64,000 nucleotides of DNA from Sabellastarte sp. h YS-2021 (lineage: Eukaryota > Annelida > Polychaeta > Sabellida > Sabellidae), in the NCBI GenBank assembly GCA_964017235.1, contig OZ024931.1, forward strand, positions 140,680,033 to 140,744,032, read 5' to 3'. The position numbers were made by a program, and so were the translations under genes. Positions 14,301 to 26,300 of this stretch are shown here, one piece after another. Each line of letters begins with the position of its first letter. Positions within the stretch are counted from its first letter, which is position 1. The notes under the pieces were generated by a model. That model saw only the letters and a program-made list of their open reading frames with translations, searched no databases and had not been told where the DNA came from.

Positions 14301-17300
14301 GTACCCCCAACAGTCCCACCAGTGGAAAGGCCTCTGGTGAAGGTTCCAGTATCAACACAGGGCTGATCACTGGAACCACTGAAAGGGGGTTTCTTGACAG
14401 CTTCACAGGAACATGACTGGAACAGGTACCCCAACAGTCCCACCAGTGGAAAGGCCTCTGGTGGAGGTTCCAGGATCAACAGGGCTGATCACTGGTAACC
14501 ACTGAAGGGGTTTCTTCACAGGAACATGACCCACCGGTAGTCTGTACAGACTGGAACCGGTAAAACCCATCACTAGTGCTCCCCACCGGTAGTCTGACCA
14601 GAACTGGTACCGGTAAAACTCATCACTTCTTGTCAGCTGAACCAGTCACGCTTGGGGATTTGCTTGCCGGTAGTTGTGTTGAGATCTGTGAAGTCACATG
14701 ACCGGCACCGGCAAAAATTGCAGAGTTCAAAGACTATTTGACATCTAACTTCTTCAGGTCAACAGACGAGTTGCTGGATTTCTTCTTGCCAGTTAAAAAG
14801 TGGTTGTAGAGTGATAAATACTCGTCTTTTCTTCTAAAACTTCTGTTGAAAACACGATTCCTCCATTGTTAAATGCGTATCACGTGACCTCCATTGTTGA
14901 ATGCGTATCACGTGACCAGGTCCGTGTCACGTGACAAGCATAAGCTGGAAGTGATGACGTCAGACGATGCATTCTTCTTTCCTTCAAATATCTTCTCGTC
15001 GACATACACTCAGTGTTACTCGACCAGGTAGAAATAAAAGAGGGGGAATCGTGGAAACTACACGCTTCTAAACAGCAGAAGGAATGCTGCAGGGACGACA
15101 CACGACCTTTCACCCACGATTCCTCTCGACGACAAGTACACAGAAATTCTTCAAAACTGGCTATAAAACGCTGGATAATGCCTCGTTTAAGTCCTGGAGA
15201 GGCCATAAAATGTATGTAACACAATAAATATATTTTCAGATGAAAATAAGCTTTAATTTCGTAGAATAAACCGCGTTTTCTTCAAACTTGGAAATAAATT
15301 CAAAACGCGTCTGCACACTACACGCGCCAAACGAAAAAGATGAACTGACGTCACTCTGTCTGGACAGGAAGCAAGTATGATGCGCCACCTAGCGAATGCA
15401 CACTACTGACCGGACCTGCCGGTATTATATACAGGACGTCTTTTTCTGGCGTTTGGCGGGACCGGTCGCGCCGACCGGTAAAGCAATTGTCCATTGGATA
15501 GGATGTATTAACGCAATAAAAAATATGGTTTAGGTTGATGATTCTGTGTCATACTTTATATCAGAAATTTTACCTGGAAGAATTCAATGACCCGCCGCCT
15601 GGTTGTTAGGACATGGTGACGTATACGCGACATCAACACGGACATATCCACAGAACTCACATCCACTTCCTGTGGCGAGGGAGTGCGCATTTCTTCAGGG
15701 GAAAGGCTGGTCTCGGGCACAGGTGCATCCTGTGTGTAATTCACAAACTCTACAAAAACAAGAAGAACCTTTTAAAAAGACTGGTGGGAAACTTGTTGGA
15801 AACTGACAAAAAAAAACCTATTGATAACTAGATAATTCTCTCTCTTGTGTACTTTTATTGCCACTCTGCTGTGTCTATAGTCTGCTTTCAAAATATGTAT
15901 AATAGTGTCATCACTTGATAGTGTTGACTGACCACTTATGAAACTAAAATTTAGTTTTCAGGGCTTTGAAAGGAACAAAATCTGCAGTTTCCTGCAATTG
16001 TGACTGATATTGTGAAACCTTCCTGAAGTGATTAAACTTCACTTCAAAGTTTACAAAGTATAAAGTTAAAATATGAGCTATTTTACCAAAGTATTGTTTT
16101 GATAAAGTATTAGCCCCTAAAATAATAAACTTTACAATGTCCAGCTGACAAATATTCTTTGAGAATTTTGTTATTTATACCACAAGGAAACAAAATAGCA
16201 TCAGAGATGCCTGTACCCCACAGCCCGGGGAAATAGTTTTCAACACCATGAGATACAGAAGAAGTGAAACAGTTTAAAGATCAGGAGACTTTCACAGTAA
16301 ACAGTGTCAGCTTTGTGAATGTCCAAGTAATATTTAAGTAGAGAAAATAATATTTAAGAGGGACAAAATTTATGTAAAGATATAGCCCGGAAAAGATTTT
16401 CCAACTCAAGGTCACTACGGCAAGGTCAAATTCAAATCAACATCACACCATGACGTTGCACACCTACACCCCCCAACCAATGTGCCTACCAATTTCCTAC
16501 ACCTTACAGTTTCTGAGATACATCACGGACAAGCTTTTCCTGCCAACTTCCTGCCCATCTGCACGCCATGGGTGAAAACAACACCGTGAGAGCTATTGGG
16601 GGCTGTGGGGTAACAAACCAAATGCCAGATTACCACTCGTATCACTATCACTCCACAACTCTCTATATAGCGCGATTAACTCCAAACAATGTGTTATTAA
16701 ATGGCCACATATATGCAATATTTCTCTTCACTTGACAACTCTTTCTATAGGTCTAGTTTACTCTGTCCCTGTTCCTACCTCTGTCCACTGTCTGTACAAA
16801 GGCGGGGTAGTTAACATCCCCTGTGGCGACGTCTGCAAACTTGCGGCAGAGCAGCTTGTGATCCTCGGGTGCGACAGCAAGCGACAGGAACTGCAGAATG
16901 CGGGCAAACTGTGACTTGGTAATCACTCGGCTGTAACCCTTACTCTGTGAGTGATCAAAATATACATAAAGGTATAAATAGGATGCGTTTACCATGGCTT
17001 TGTGGTTAGGGGGTCTGGCTTCAGAGCGGAGAGTCTGCAGGGCTAGTATTCGCAAAAAAATCTCAAACTCAATATCGGACTCAAACTCAAATATAATCCT
17101 TATAATTTAAGTTTTAGCATATACTACTAAGGTAGGATTTCACTTAAGAATGCTAAATTTGAGTATATACTTATGTAGGACTGAGTTTGAGATTGAATTT
17201 GAGATTTTTTATGAATAACAGTACTGGTATTCCATGATGATGTTTAGTTCATATAGTTTATACCCTTTCTTGTCTTTTGGCCCAGGAATATTAAATGGGA

Positions 17301-20300
17301 AAATTAACAGTTGTTTTGTAATTAAACTAAAAAACAGAATGCCAACCTGTTCAGAGGTGTAGAAATGCTATAATTTGCTTGATGTCAGAAAAAACTGGAA
17401 ATAAGTCGGGATGACATGGTAGCATGCTTTCGTCCAAATCGAGAAGGTCCACTAACTTCAAGTGGAGTCAATGAAAGGAAAACAATCTCATCAAAGTAAC
17501 GAGAAATGTTGGATATATATAAGGTTAGGATTTCTTCATATATATTTTATGTAAGTAATATTTCACTTTTTCCCATCAGTATATGTGCTGGCAATGGAAA
17601 CACACAATCCATGTCAGTGAATAAGTACGGTTATGGATTTAAGACGGGGTGATATGTTGGACATTTTGAGTGTTATATTTTACGTTAAAGAGCCGAGGTA
17701 CATGCAAGTATAAGATCCACACTCCCAAACCCTTACCCTGTCGTAATCCTTGAAGTACTGGTACATCATCAGGCGGCGTTTTTGGACCTGGTCTCTGATT
17801 TTATCCAGCACTTCACGCACACGAGCCTCCTCCTCATCAGTGAGAGTGGGAAGATTCTGTCGAAATAAAGGTATTAGGATACATTCTCAAATAATTTGAT
17901 TTATTTGGGCATATATTGATCTTATTTGATCGTGTGTACAATGAGAAAGATTAATTCCAAATCAGAAAGATGAGACAAATTAAATTAAGCAACACACACT
18001 ATTATTGAATGGATTTTTTATGCACCAGCAGACTTTGTCCATTTACATTGAGCAATACAAAATATTATTGTACCCTGACAGTATATATTATACAAAATAG
18101 TCCATTAAAGTAGTAGTCACTCCATTCACAAAAAAAAAAACAAACAAACAAAGACTGGTGTTTTGTTCACCCAGTGATACTTTGAAATTTACATGATTTA
18201 TGCTTTATGTTGTTGACATCCCATTCAAATCTTACAAGATCAAAAAGTATTTCAACATCCAATTGAATGACTTCATTGTTAGTACATACGGGTCTGTGAG
18301 CTAAAAAATCTCTTATGATTTACTATGTTGAATTTGAAAATAAGACAGCTTCTTAATGTGTATATATCACCAGAACAGTAAAAAACAAAATTAAATGCAA
18401 AGGTCTTTGCTTCATCATTGGTCCCGTTTTCATTTTTGGCAAATGATTACACTGATAACTAGAGGATCGCTCGCAAAAAAAAAGATAATGTTTTTGCATA
18501 GCAAAAACAAAGCGTCCCGAAAAGGATATAAAGGTGAGTGCTAAAGTATTAAGAAAATGCTTCGTTTCTAGCCTTATATTGTTGTGGCAACCAAAGTCAG
18601 CGCAGTCTGCTCTATCTAGCACGGTTTTCAAGATATAAGCATTTTTGTGTTTTGCAAAAAAGAAAAAAATTAAAAATGTCCGCTATATTTGGCGAGACCA
18701 AATTATTTTGAAAATTGGCATGGCTACTCTGCAGAGATACCCAGCAGGTCCAAAATTTTGTTGAGTTCGCTCCATATAGCACGGTTTTCGAGATATAAGC
18801 ATTTTTGTGTTTTGCAAAAACTTTGAAAATTCAAAATGGCCACCATTTTTGGGGAGACAAAAATTTTTGTCAAGACCACTGCCGCGGTGTGTATCTCCCG
18901 CTGAGCATTAAAGCAGAAGAAATAGCTTTTCCGAGATATTCACAATTTTTCATTTTCATGTGTGAAAGCTCTTCCAAAAGTAGGTGAATGAGTTATTTGA
19001 GAAAAATTGGCTATCTGCAATACTATTAAGAGATAATTCACATTTACTCATTTTGAGTAGGTGAATAATTATCTATGGGTCTGAAACTTCACCAAGTGAA
19101 AGCTCTCCCTAAAGTAGGTGAATGAGTTATTTGAGAAAAATTGGCTATCTGCAATACTTTTAGAGATAATTCGCATTTACTCATTTTGAGTAGGTGAGTA
19201 ATTAGCTATGGGTCTGAAACTTCACCATGTGAAAGCTCTCCCACAAGTAGATGAATGAGTATTTGATAAAAATTGGGTATCCACAATACTTTTACAGATA
19301 ATTAGCATTTAGTCATTTTGAGTAGGTGAATAAATAGCTATGGGTCTGAAACTTCAGAGTGAAAGCTCTCCCAAAAGTAGGTGAATGAGTTATTTGAGAA
19401 AAATTGGCTATCTGCAATACTTTTAGAGATAATTCACATTTACTCATTTTGAGTAGGTGAGTAATTAGCTATGGGTCTGAAACTTCACAGAGTGAAAGCT
19501 CTCCCAAAAGTAGGTGAATGAGTTATTTGAGAAAAATTGGCTATCTGCAATACTTTTAGAGATAATTCGCATTTACTCATTTTGAGTAGGTGAGTAATTA
19601 GCTATGGGTCTGAAACTTCACCAAGTGAAAGCTCTCCCAAAAGTAGGTGAATGAGTGATTTGAGAAAAATTGGCTATCTGCAATACTTTTAGAGATAATT
19701 CACATTTACTCATTTTCAGTAGGTGAGTAATTAGCTATGGGTCTGAAACTTCACCAAGTGAAAGCTCTGCCAAAAGTAGGTGAATGAGTTATTTGAGAAA
19801 AATTGGCTATCTGCAATACTTTTAGAGATAATTCGCATTTACTCATTTTGAGTAGGTGAGTAATTAGCTATGGGTCTGAAACTTCACCAAGTGAAAGCTC
19901 TCCCAAAAGTAGGTGAATGAGTTATTTGAGAAAAATTGGCTATCTGCAATACTTTTAGAGATAATTCGCATTTACTCATTTTGAGTAGGTGAGTAATTAG
20001 CTATGGGTCTGAAACTTCACCAAGTGAAAGCTCTCCCAAAAGTAGGTGAATGATTTATTTGAGAAAAATTGGCTATCTGCAATACTTTTAGAGATAATTC
20101 GCATTTACTCATTTTGAGTAGGTGAGTAATTAGCTATGGGTCTGAAACTTCACCATGTGAAAGCTCTCCCACAAGTAGATGAATGAGTTATTTGATAAAA
20201 ATTGGGTATCCGCAATACTTTTACAGATAATTAGCATTTACTCATTTTGAGTAGGTAAATAATTAGCTATGGGTCTGAAACTTCACCATATGAAAGCTCT

Positions 20301-23300
20301 CCCAAAAGTAGGTGAATGAGTTATTTGAGAAAAATTGGCTATCTGCAATACTTTTAGAGATAATTCGCATTTACTCATTTTGAGTAGGTGAGTAATTAGG
20401 TATGGGTCTGAAACTTCACCATGTGAAAGCTCTTCCAAAAGTAGGTGAATGAGTTGAGAAAAATTGGCTATCTGCAATACTTTTAAGAGATAATTCGCAT
20501 TTACTCATTTTGAGTAGGTGAGTAATCATCTACGGGTCTGAAACTTCACCATGTGAAAGCTCTCCCAAAAGTACATGAATGAGTTATTTGATAAAAATTG
20601 GGTATCCGCAATAGTTTTTGAGATAATTAGCATTTACTCATTTTGAGTAGGTGAGTAATTAGCTACGGGTCTGAAACTTCACCAAGTGAAAGCTCTTCCA
20701 AAAGTAGGTGAATGAGTTATTTGAGAAAAATTGGCCATCTGCAATACTTTTAGAGGTAATTCGCATTTACTCTTTTTGAGTAGGTGAGCAATAAGCTATG
20801 GGTCTGAAACTTCACCAAGTGAAAGCTCTTTGGGATAGCTGCTCTGCAGAGATACCCTGAAGATAAAAAATTTCGTCGAAATCGCTCTATGTAGCACGGT
20901 TTTCGAAATATTAGCATTTTTGTGTTTTGCAATTTTTGCGCAAAAATTCGAAAATTCAAAATGGCCGCCATTTTTGGCAAGACAAAATTTTTTTGAAATT
21001 TGGCATGGGTTCCCTGCAGAGATACCCTGTGGGTCAAAAATTTCGTCGAAATTGCTCTATCTAGCACGGTTTTCGAGATATAAGCATTTTTGTGTTTTGC
21101 AATTTTGCGAAAAATTCGAAAATTCAAAATGGCCGCCATTTTTTGCAAGAAATTTTTTTTTGAAAATTGGCATGGCTACTCTGCAGAGATACCCTGCGCG
21201 TCAAAAATTTCGTCGAAATCGCTCTATCTAGCAGGGTTTTCGAGATATAAGCATTTTTATGTTTTGCAATTTTTGCGAAAAATTCGAAAATTCAAAATGG
21301 CCGCCATTTTTGGCGAGACAAAATTTTTTTGAAAATTGGGAAAAGTACTCCGCAAAAATATCCTGCGGGTCAAAAATTTTGTCGAAATTGCTCTATCTAG
21401 CACGGTTTTTGAGATATAAGCATTTTTGTGTTTTGCAATTTTTGCGAAAATTTCGAAAATTCAAAATGGCCGCCATTTTGGGCGAGACAAAATTTTTTTG
21501 AAAATTGGGAAAACTACTCCGCAGAGATACCCTGTGGGTCAAAAATTTCGTCGAAATCGCTCTATCTAGCACGGTTTTCGAGATATAAGCATTTTTGTGT
21601 TTTCCTTATTTGGAAAATTCGTAATGATTAATTAATCATTAATTACTCAGCCATTTCTTGACCAATCAATGCCAAAATCTAAGGATTTCCAGATTTTAAT
21701 AGAATGAATGTATTTGCCAAGTTTCAGGTGAATTGATAAAATTCCTTTCAAGTTATCATCCGGACAAGCTTCCCCATCGAAAAAAGACATTTTTGGTCAT
21801 GTGACCTCTCTTTTTGGTTGAAATGTCACTGCAGCATATTCAAAAAAATTCCCCAAGGCTACTGCCTAAACCTGCCAAATTTGAAAAGAATCCGCCTAAC
21901 AGTTACAGAGTTATAAGGAAAACAAAATGCGGAGCCTGAAGCTCTCCCATACACAAACAAGCGTCCCTTGCGGGACGCTTAATTATAAAATGAACCGGAA
22001 ATCAAACAAGTATTACCCTGCCCAAAGCTCCCTCTGGTGGTCGCACCACAGACAATGTTGGCTTCTTCTCAAGGTCAGGGATGTTAAAGGCTGAAAATAA
22101 GGGTTTTAAATCAATGATAGTTCTTTAACAAACCATTTCAGTTAAACCTTTAAAATGGTCTACCATCTTCAACTCACCATAATCACAGATATGTCCTCCA
22201 ATTTATTTTCAACTGGTGATCAATACCAATTTTTCTTTCCCCCTTCTTTTTTTTTTTTTTATTGTGATGCAAATTAAAATTTATGGTAATGTTATACAAA
22301 AAATGGATAACCACTCAGCCAGCAACACCTCTGAGATTAGGCTTTATAAAACACGATTAGATTACATTTCCAGGCGACACCTCTGAGATTAAGCTTTATA
22401 AAACACAATTAGATTACATTTCTAGTTTTCTTACTGAACAAAATGCCAGTTGAGACGGTCAAGCAAAGGATTTGAAAATAATGAAAATCTGCCCACACAT
22501 AGATTAAGCTCAATAAAAAGTTGTGTTAGATCACATCTTTAGTGCACCTTAGAATATGCCATGGTTTTGGCCCATATTTATAGTCAAAGAAGTTGGCTAA
22601 TTGTCATTGAGGAAACTCTTTTGATGCTTTTTAAGTTCCCTGTGTTAGAGGTTAATTGGACAGCTCCGGGAGCTACTCCGGGGGATTAATAACCATACAG
22701 AAAGTGACAATTGTAATCACCCACGAATACCACAGAGAACGCGGCTTATGTAATCGTTCCAATTGCGGTACAACAAAGACTTGATGAAGAGATTAATCCC
22801 TAACATACGCACATATAGAAGACAAAAGATGGCAGATGAAAGGACAGGTCGATCTTTAAGTTTTATATTTGTTATGGGTCATTCTGTGTTGTGGTTAAGG
22901 GTTTTTTAATAAAATCACCAATTATCGCTCACCGGGTTCGCTAATATATGCTTCAAATATTTGGGGGACATAGCTTAGGGTCGGTTAACCCGGAGATTCG
23001 GATGAACGGAGGTCGGATAAACGGAGTTCTACTGTACCTGCAAGGACATACACACTAACCTCTATGGAATAATCCAATTACATGTTATTTATATTAACTT
23101 CTAGAGAGTTAGTGGGAAATGCCCTATATAATCACCTAGGTATGATAGTGATTGTATTTCTACTAACTATTATCAAATTGATCAGTCATATCAGATGCTT
23201 ATGTCAAATACAGGTATGGGTTACATATCATCTCTCATGCACTAACAGATGTACAGACAAATCTAAGCTCGGATGAGATTTCTCCCTAGAATTTTACAGA

Positions 23301-26300
23301 TTTGGATCTATTTAACTTGTTAACTCAGAGATTAAGTTCTGTAAACACAGTCTGATTAGATTGTCCCACTCACCATTCTCCATCATGTCACAGAACTCCT
23401 TGTATCCAACCCGTCCGTCAGGCTGTTTGTAAAATTCTACTATCATTTGTATCTCGGTACGAGAAAGCTGTGCCTCTTTCCCGATGGCCAGGGACAAACC
23501 ACACACAAACTGGTGTTCTGTGATTACACCTGAACGCAGCTTGTCATAATCCCGGAAAAACTCAATGGTACGGATGCGATTCTTGTGCACGGCCACACGG
23601 ATCTTGTCAAAGATCTCCTGTAAGTTAGGGTCCACTCCGGGCTGAAAAAAAGTATAAAAGTTAGAAAAATATGTGAAATCTTGTCAATCAAATTTGATGT
23701 AGCAATGAATTTAACATACTGTGCAACATAACCAAGCTTGACTGAGAAGTGAATTTAACAGATACAGTTTAGACTCAGTAGTGTATCTGACATACACAGT
23801 TTTGACTCAGAAGTTAATTTGATTTATATACGGTGATATACATCCGTGTTTGTACATGGCTGCAAACTTTCTGTGTTATGTTGTACTTTGTTTCATGTTT
23901 TGCATGTTGCTTACCTGTGGAATCATACACATTTTACCTGTGAATCAATGTCTTTTGATTTTGTGTAGCTGTGGTGATTAGAATTCAGTTGCGGTTGCTT
24001 TTAATTTTTGAAAACTGGTTACGGTTTCTCAAAAATAACTGAAATTTTGTTACAAACCACTTTGAAAACTTTAACAAAAAGGTTTTGAAAATTATTAACA
24101 AAAGCATATAGCTTGACCAATTTGGTGTACATATGCGCTGATTTTTTCTAAAACAGTACAGAAGGCAAAAGTTATACAATATTTTATCGAATAGCTGGCC
24201 TGTAATAACTCTGAACAATATTATTGCTGAAATTTTGAAAGTAACCTGCATCAAAAGTGTGTATTTAAAACAATCAATTTTAAAACATTTATAGCCTGTT
24301 ATAATTTTTTCATGCAGGTTTGTGTTTACCTGTGGAGCCAGGTAGTCAGTGACCTCTTGCCTCTGTTCAGGACTGGCCCCTCTCTCCTCCCCCAGTGCTG
24401 TGATGTCGTGGTGCAGGTTGAGGTAGTTGAGTAGGCCGGGTCTGTCGGGGTCTGTGTACTTGGACACAATCAGATCCACATCCTGTTCAGTTACCTCGGG
24501 TGGGCAAGGAAAGCTTCTGAAGAACTACATGGCAACAAAATATTTCTTGTAACTTTCAAACTTCTGGTGTAAATTGCCTTGTAAAAACATTGCAACCATT
24601 GGCTTTAGGGTACTTGTGACTCAGTGTGAAAACTGGTCAAGGTAGCTGTTCTGCAATAACTAGTGCCTGGAAATGGTTTAGAATTTTTGGTTCGAATATT
24701 GGTGTCTCTACTACAAGCTAGCAAACTTCCAAGATAATTTGATCATCAAACCAACATTTTCAAAACCAGTAAAAATAGGGAAATTACCATAAAAACTTAT
24801 CACTTAGCTGGAAATATGGTAAAAACATAAAATTTATAGATACTTCATTTGAACGTCTTTTTCTGGCGTTCGGTGGGACCGACTTGTGCCCGACATGTGG
24901 CAATAGGTAGGTAACAAACATTATTGAAGCAATAAAACAGCCATATAAAATTACCATATAAAATACTAGTGAATATGTATCATGTCAAGTGTTGCATTAA
25001 GTAATTTAAAGTATGCCAACATTTTAAAAAGTAAACATTTAACAAGTTCAATGATTCTTTACATATTACACAAGCACTTGACTCTTAAAAACTGGATAGA
25101 ATTTTTATGAAATTGGGCTCATTTAGTGAGCAATAACTACTCGATCACACAGTCCTTACTGAAATACACAATATTGTAATAGTTTTAACATTACCCAGTA
25201 GACTAAAGCTTGTAACTGGTTTGTCAATATAGTTTTTGAGGACCTGGTATGCCAATATGGTGCTTGTCAAAGACCTCACCAAGTAGGAGAGCTAGTTGTA
25301 CTTGATGACATTACCTGGCTCTGTTTAATAACACCTATGTGGTGCCTGTCAAAGTCTTCACAGCAAGTCCTCAGGTTGATGCCTCTGTACTTGTAGTAAT
25401 CCTTCAAACTGTGCAGCAGCCGCTTCAGTCGTAGCTCAGACTCAGGACTCAACGGGCGGAGTGAGCGCACCGTGCCCAGGCTATTGGGGGACAAAGCAGA
25501 CAAAAATTAGAGCTATAGTCACAAAACATTGTTTACTCTTGAAACATTAACACTGTCTCTAGCATAGTGTGGAGAATAAAATAAGGGTCGTATGCTCACC
25601 AAACTTAACTTTATGTTACAAGCATTACCAGGAACCATGCACAGAGCCAGCACAGAGAGATAAAAGATCAATGTTGGGTCATGCAAAGACAAGCTTCCAG
25701 CATCTCCCTCATGTTAACAAGCTGTATTCAAACCCACAGCCTTGGATGGGAAAATATATATGCAATCATTAACAGGCATTCTAGGGTAGCATCCTGATTT
25801 GATTATTGGTTGTCAAAAATAGTGACAAATCACTCATCCAAATTGGCGGCTTATTCTCAGCACTACAACTTAGCCAGATAAATAAATCTATATTTAGGCA
25901 TACATTTGGGCCACAAATTTTATGTTTACAAAAGCAATACCAACTAGTAGTGATTGAGACTGCACAAAACCTGCACTCACTGGTATGGCCAAAAAAATCA
26001 CATGACAATTTCATATTTGCTATCCAGGGGCTTATTTATGAAAAGTCTTAAGCTTAGTCTTAAGGCTTAACTTTTGCATACAAACATGTTAGCAAATTTA
26101 CCGTAAATTTCCAAAATAACGTCCAGGTTCAAATAAACGCCTGGTTCAAATTAACGCCTGGGTACCAAGCACACTGTTTACAATTTATGACACTGTTTTT
26201 ATACTTCAAAAGAACGCCTGGTTCAATTTAACGCCTGGTCTGATAACCATTTGAAAATAATTAACGCCTGGGCCATATTTTGGAAAAATACGGTAAGTCT

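Larger units (their letters stand above)
9486..15521 (-). mobile_element. DIRS-like tyrosine-recombinase retrotransposon, near-complete structure
   Basis: The boundaries come from the internal complementary region: 9761-9817 is the reverse complement of 9486-9542, and 9818-9857 of 15482-15521, so the two outer edges meet there. Inverted terminal repeats of about 180 bp (9521-9700 and 15330-15510) differ at one place that I can see. In minus-strand order it carries a leader, an ACCGGT-rich repeat region where gag would be expected, then RT, RNase H, a C-terminal domain and a tyrosine recombinase. This order and the ICR are diagnostic of DIRS elements, which integrate without target duplications. 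The pol frames are broken by several shifts. It lies in intron 9 of the EF-hand gene, same strand. Confidence 0.9.
18510..21980. mobile_element. 3.5-kb non-autonomous TIR element packed with satellite DNA
   Basis: Edges are AAGCGTCCCG (18510-18519) and CGGGACGCTT (21971-21980), a perfect 10-bp inverted pair; the right end also forms a local hairpin (GCGTCCCTTGCGGGACGC). Inside, a ~168-bp repeat with AAAATGGCCGCCATTTTT flanks, and continues after, a ~133-bp repeat array. A unique tail with AACCTGCCAAATTTGAAAAG precedes the right end. No transposase frame. It sits in intron 6 of the EF-hand gene, 36 bp from the exon 6 donor. No clear target duplication. Confidence 0.65.

Noticed and set aside
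14880..15224. 114-codon minus-strand frame in the DIRS leader as gag
   Set aside because: It lacks the Cys/His cluster and acidic region of the gag in element 2 and spans the E-box cluster; chance frame more likely.
20750..21631. Overlapping open frames of 60-130 codons on both strands
   Set aside because: They follow the ~168-bp satellite unit, shift frame from unit to unit, and have no domain or splice context.
23019..23037. Possible pogo/Tc1 terminal repeat (AAACGGAGTTCTACTGTA)
   Set aside because: No inverted partner or transposase remnant found nearby.
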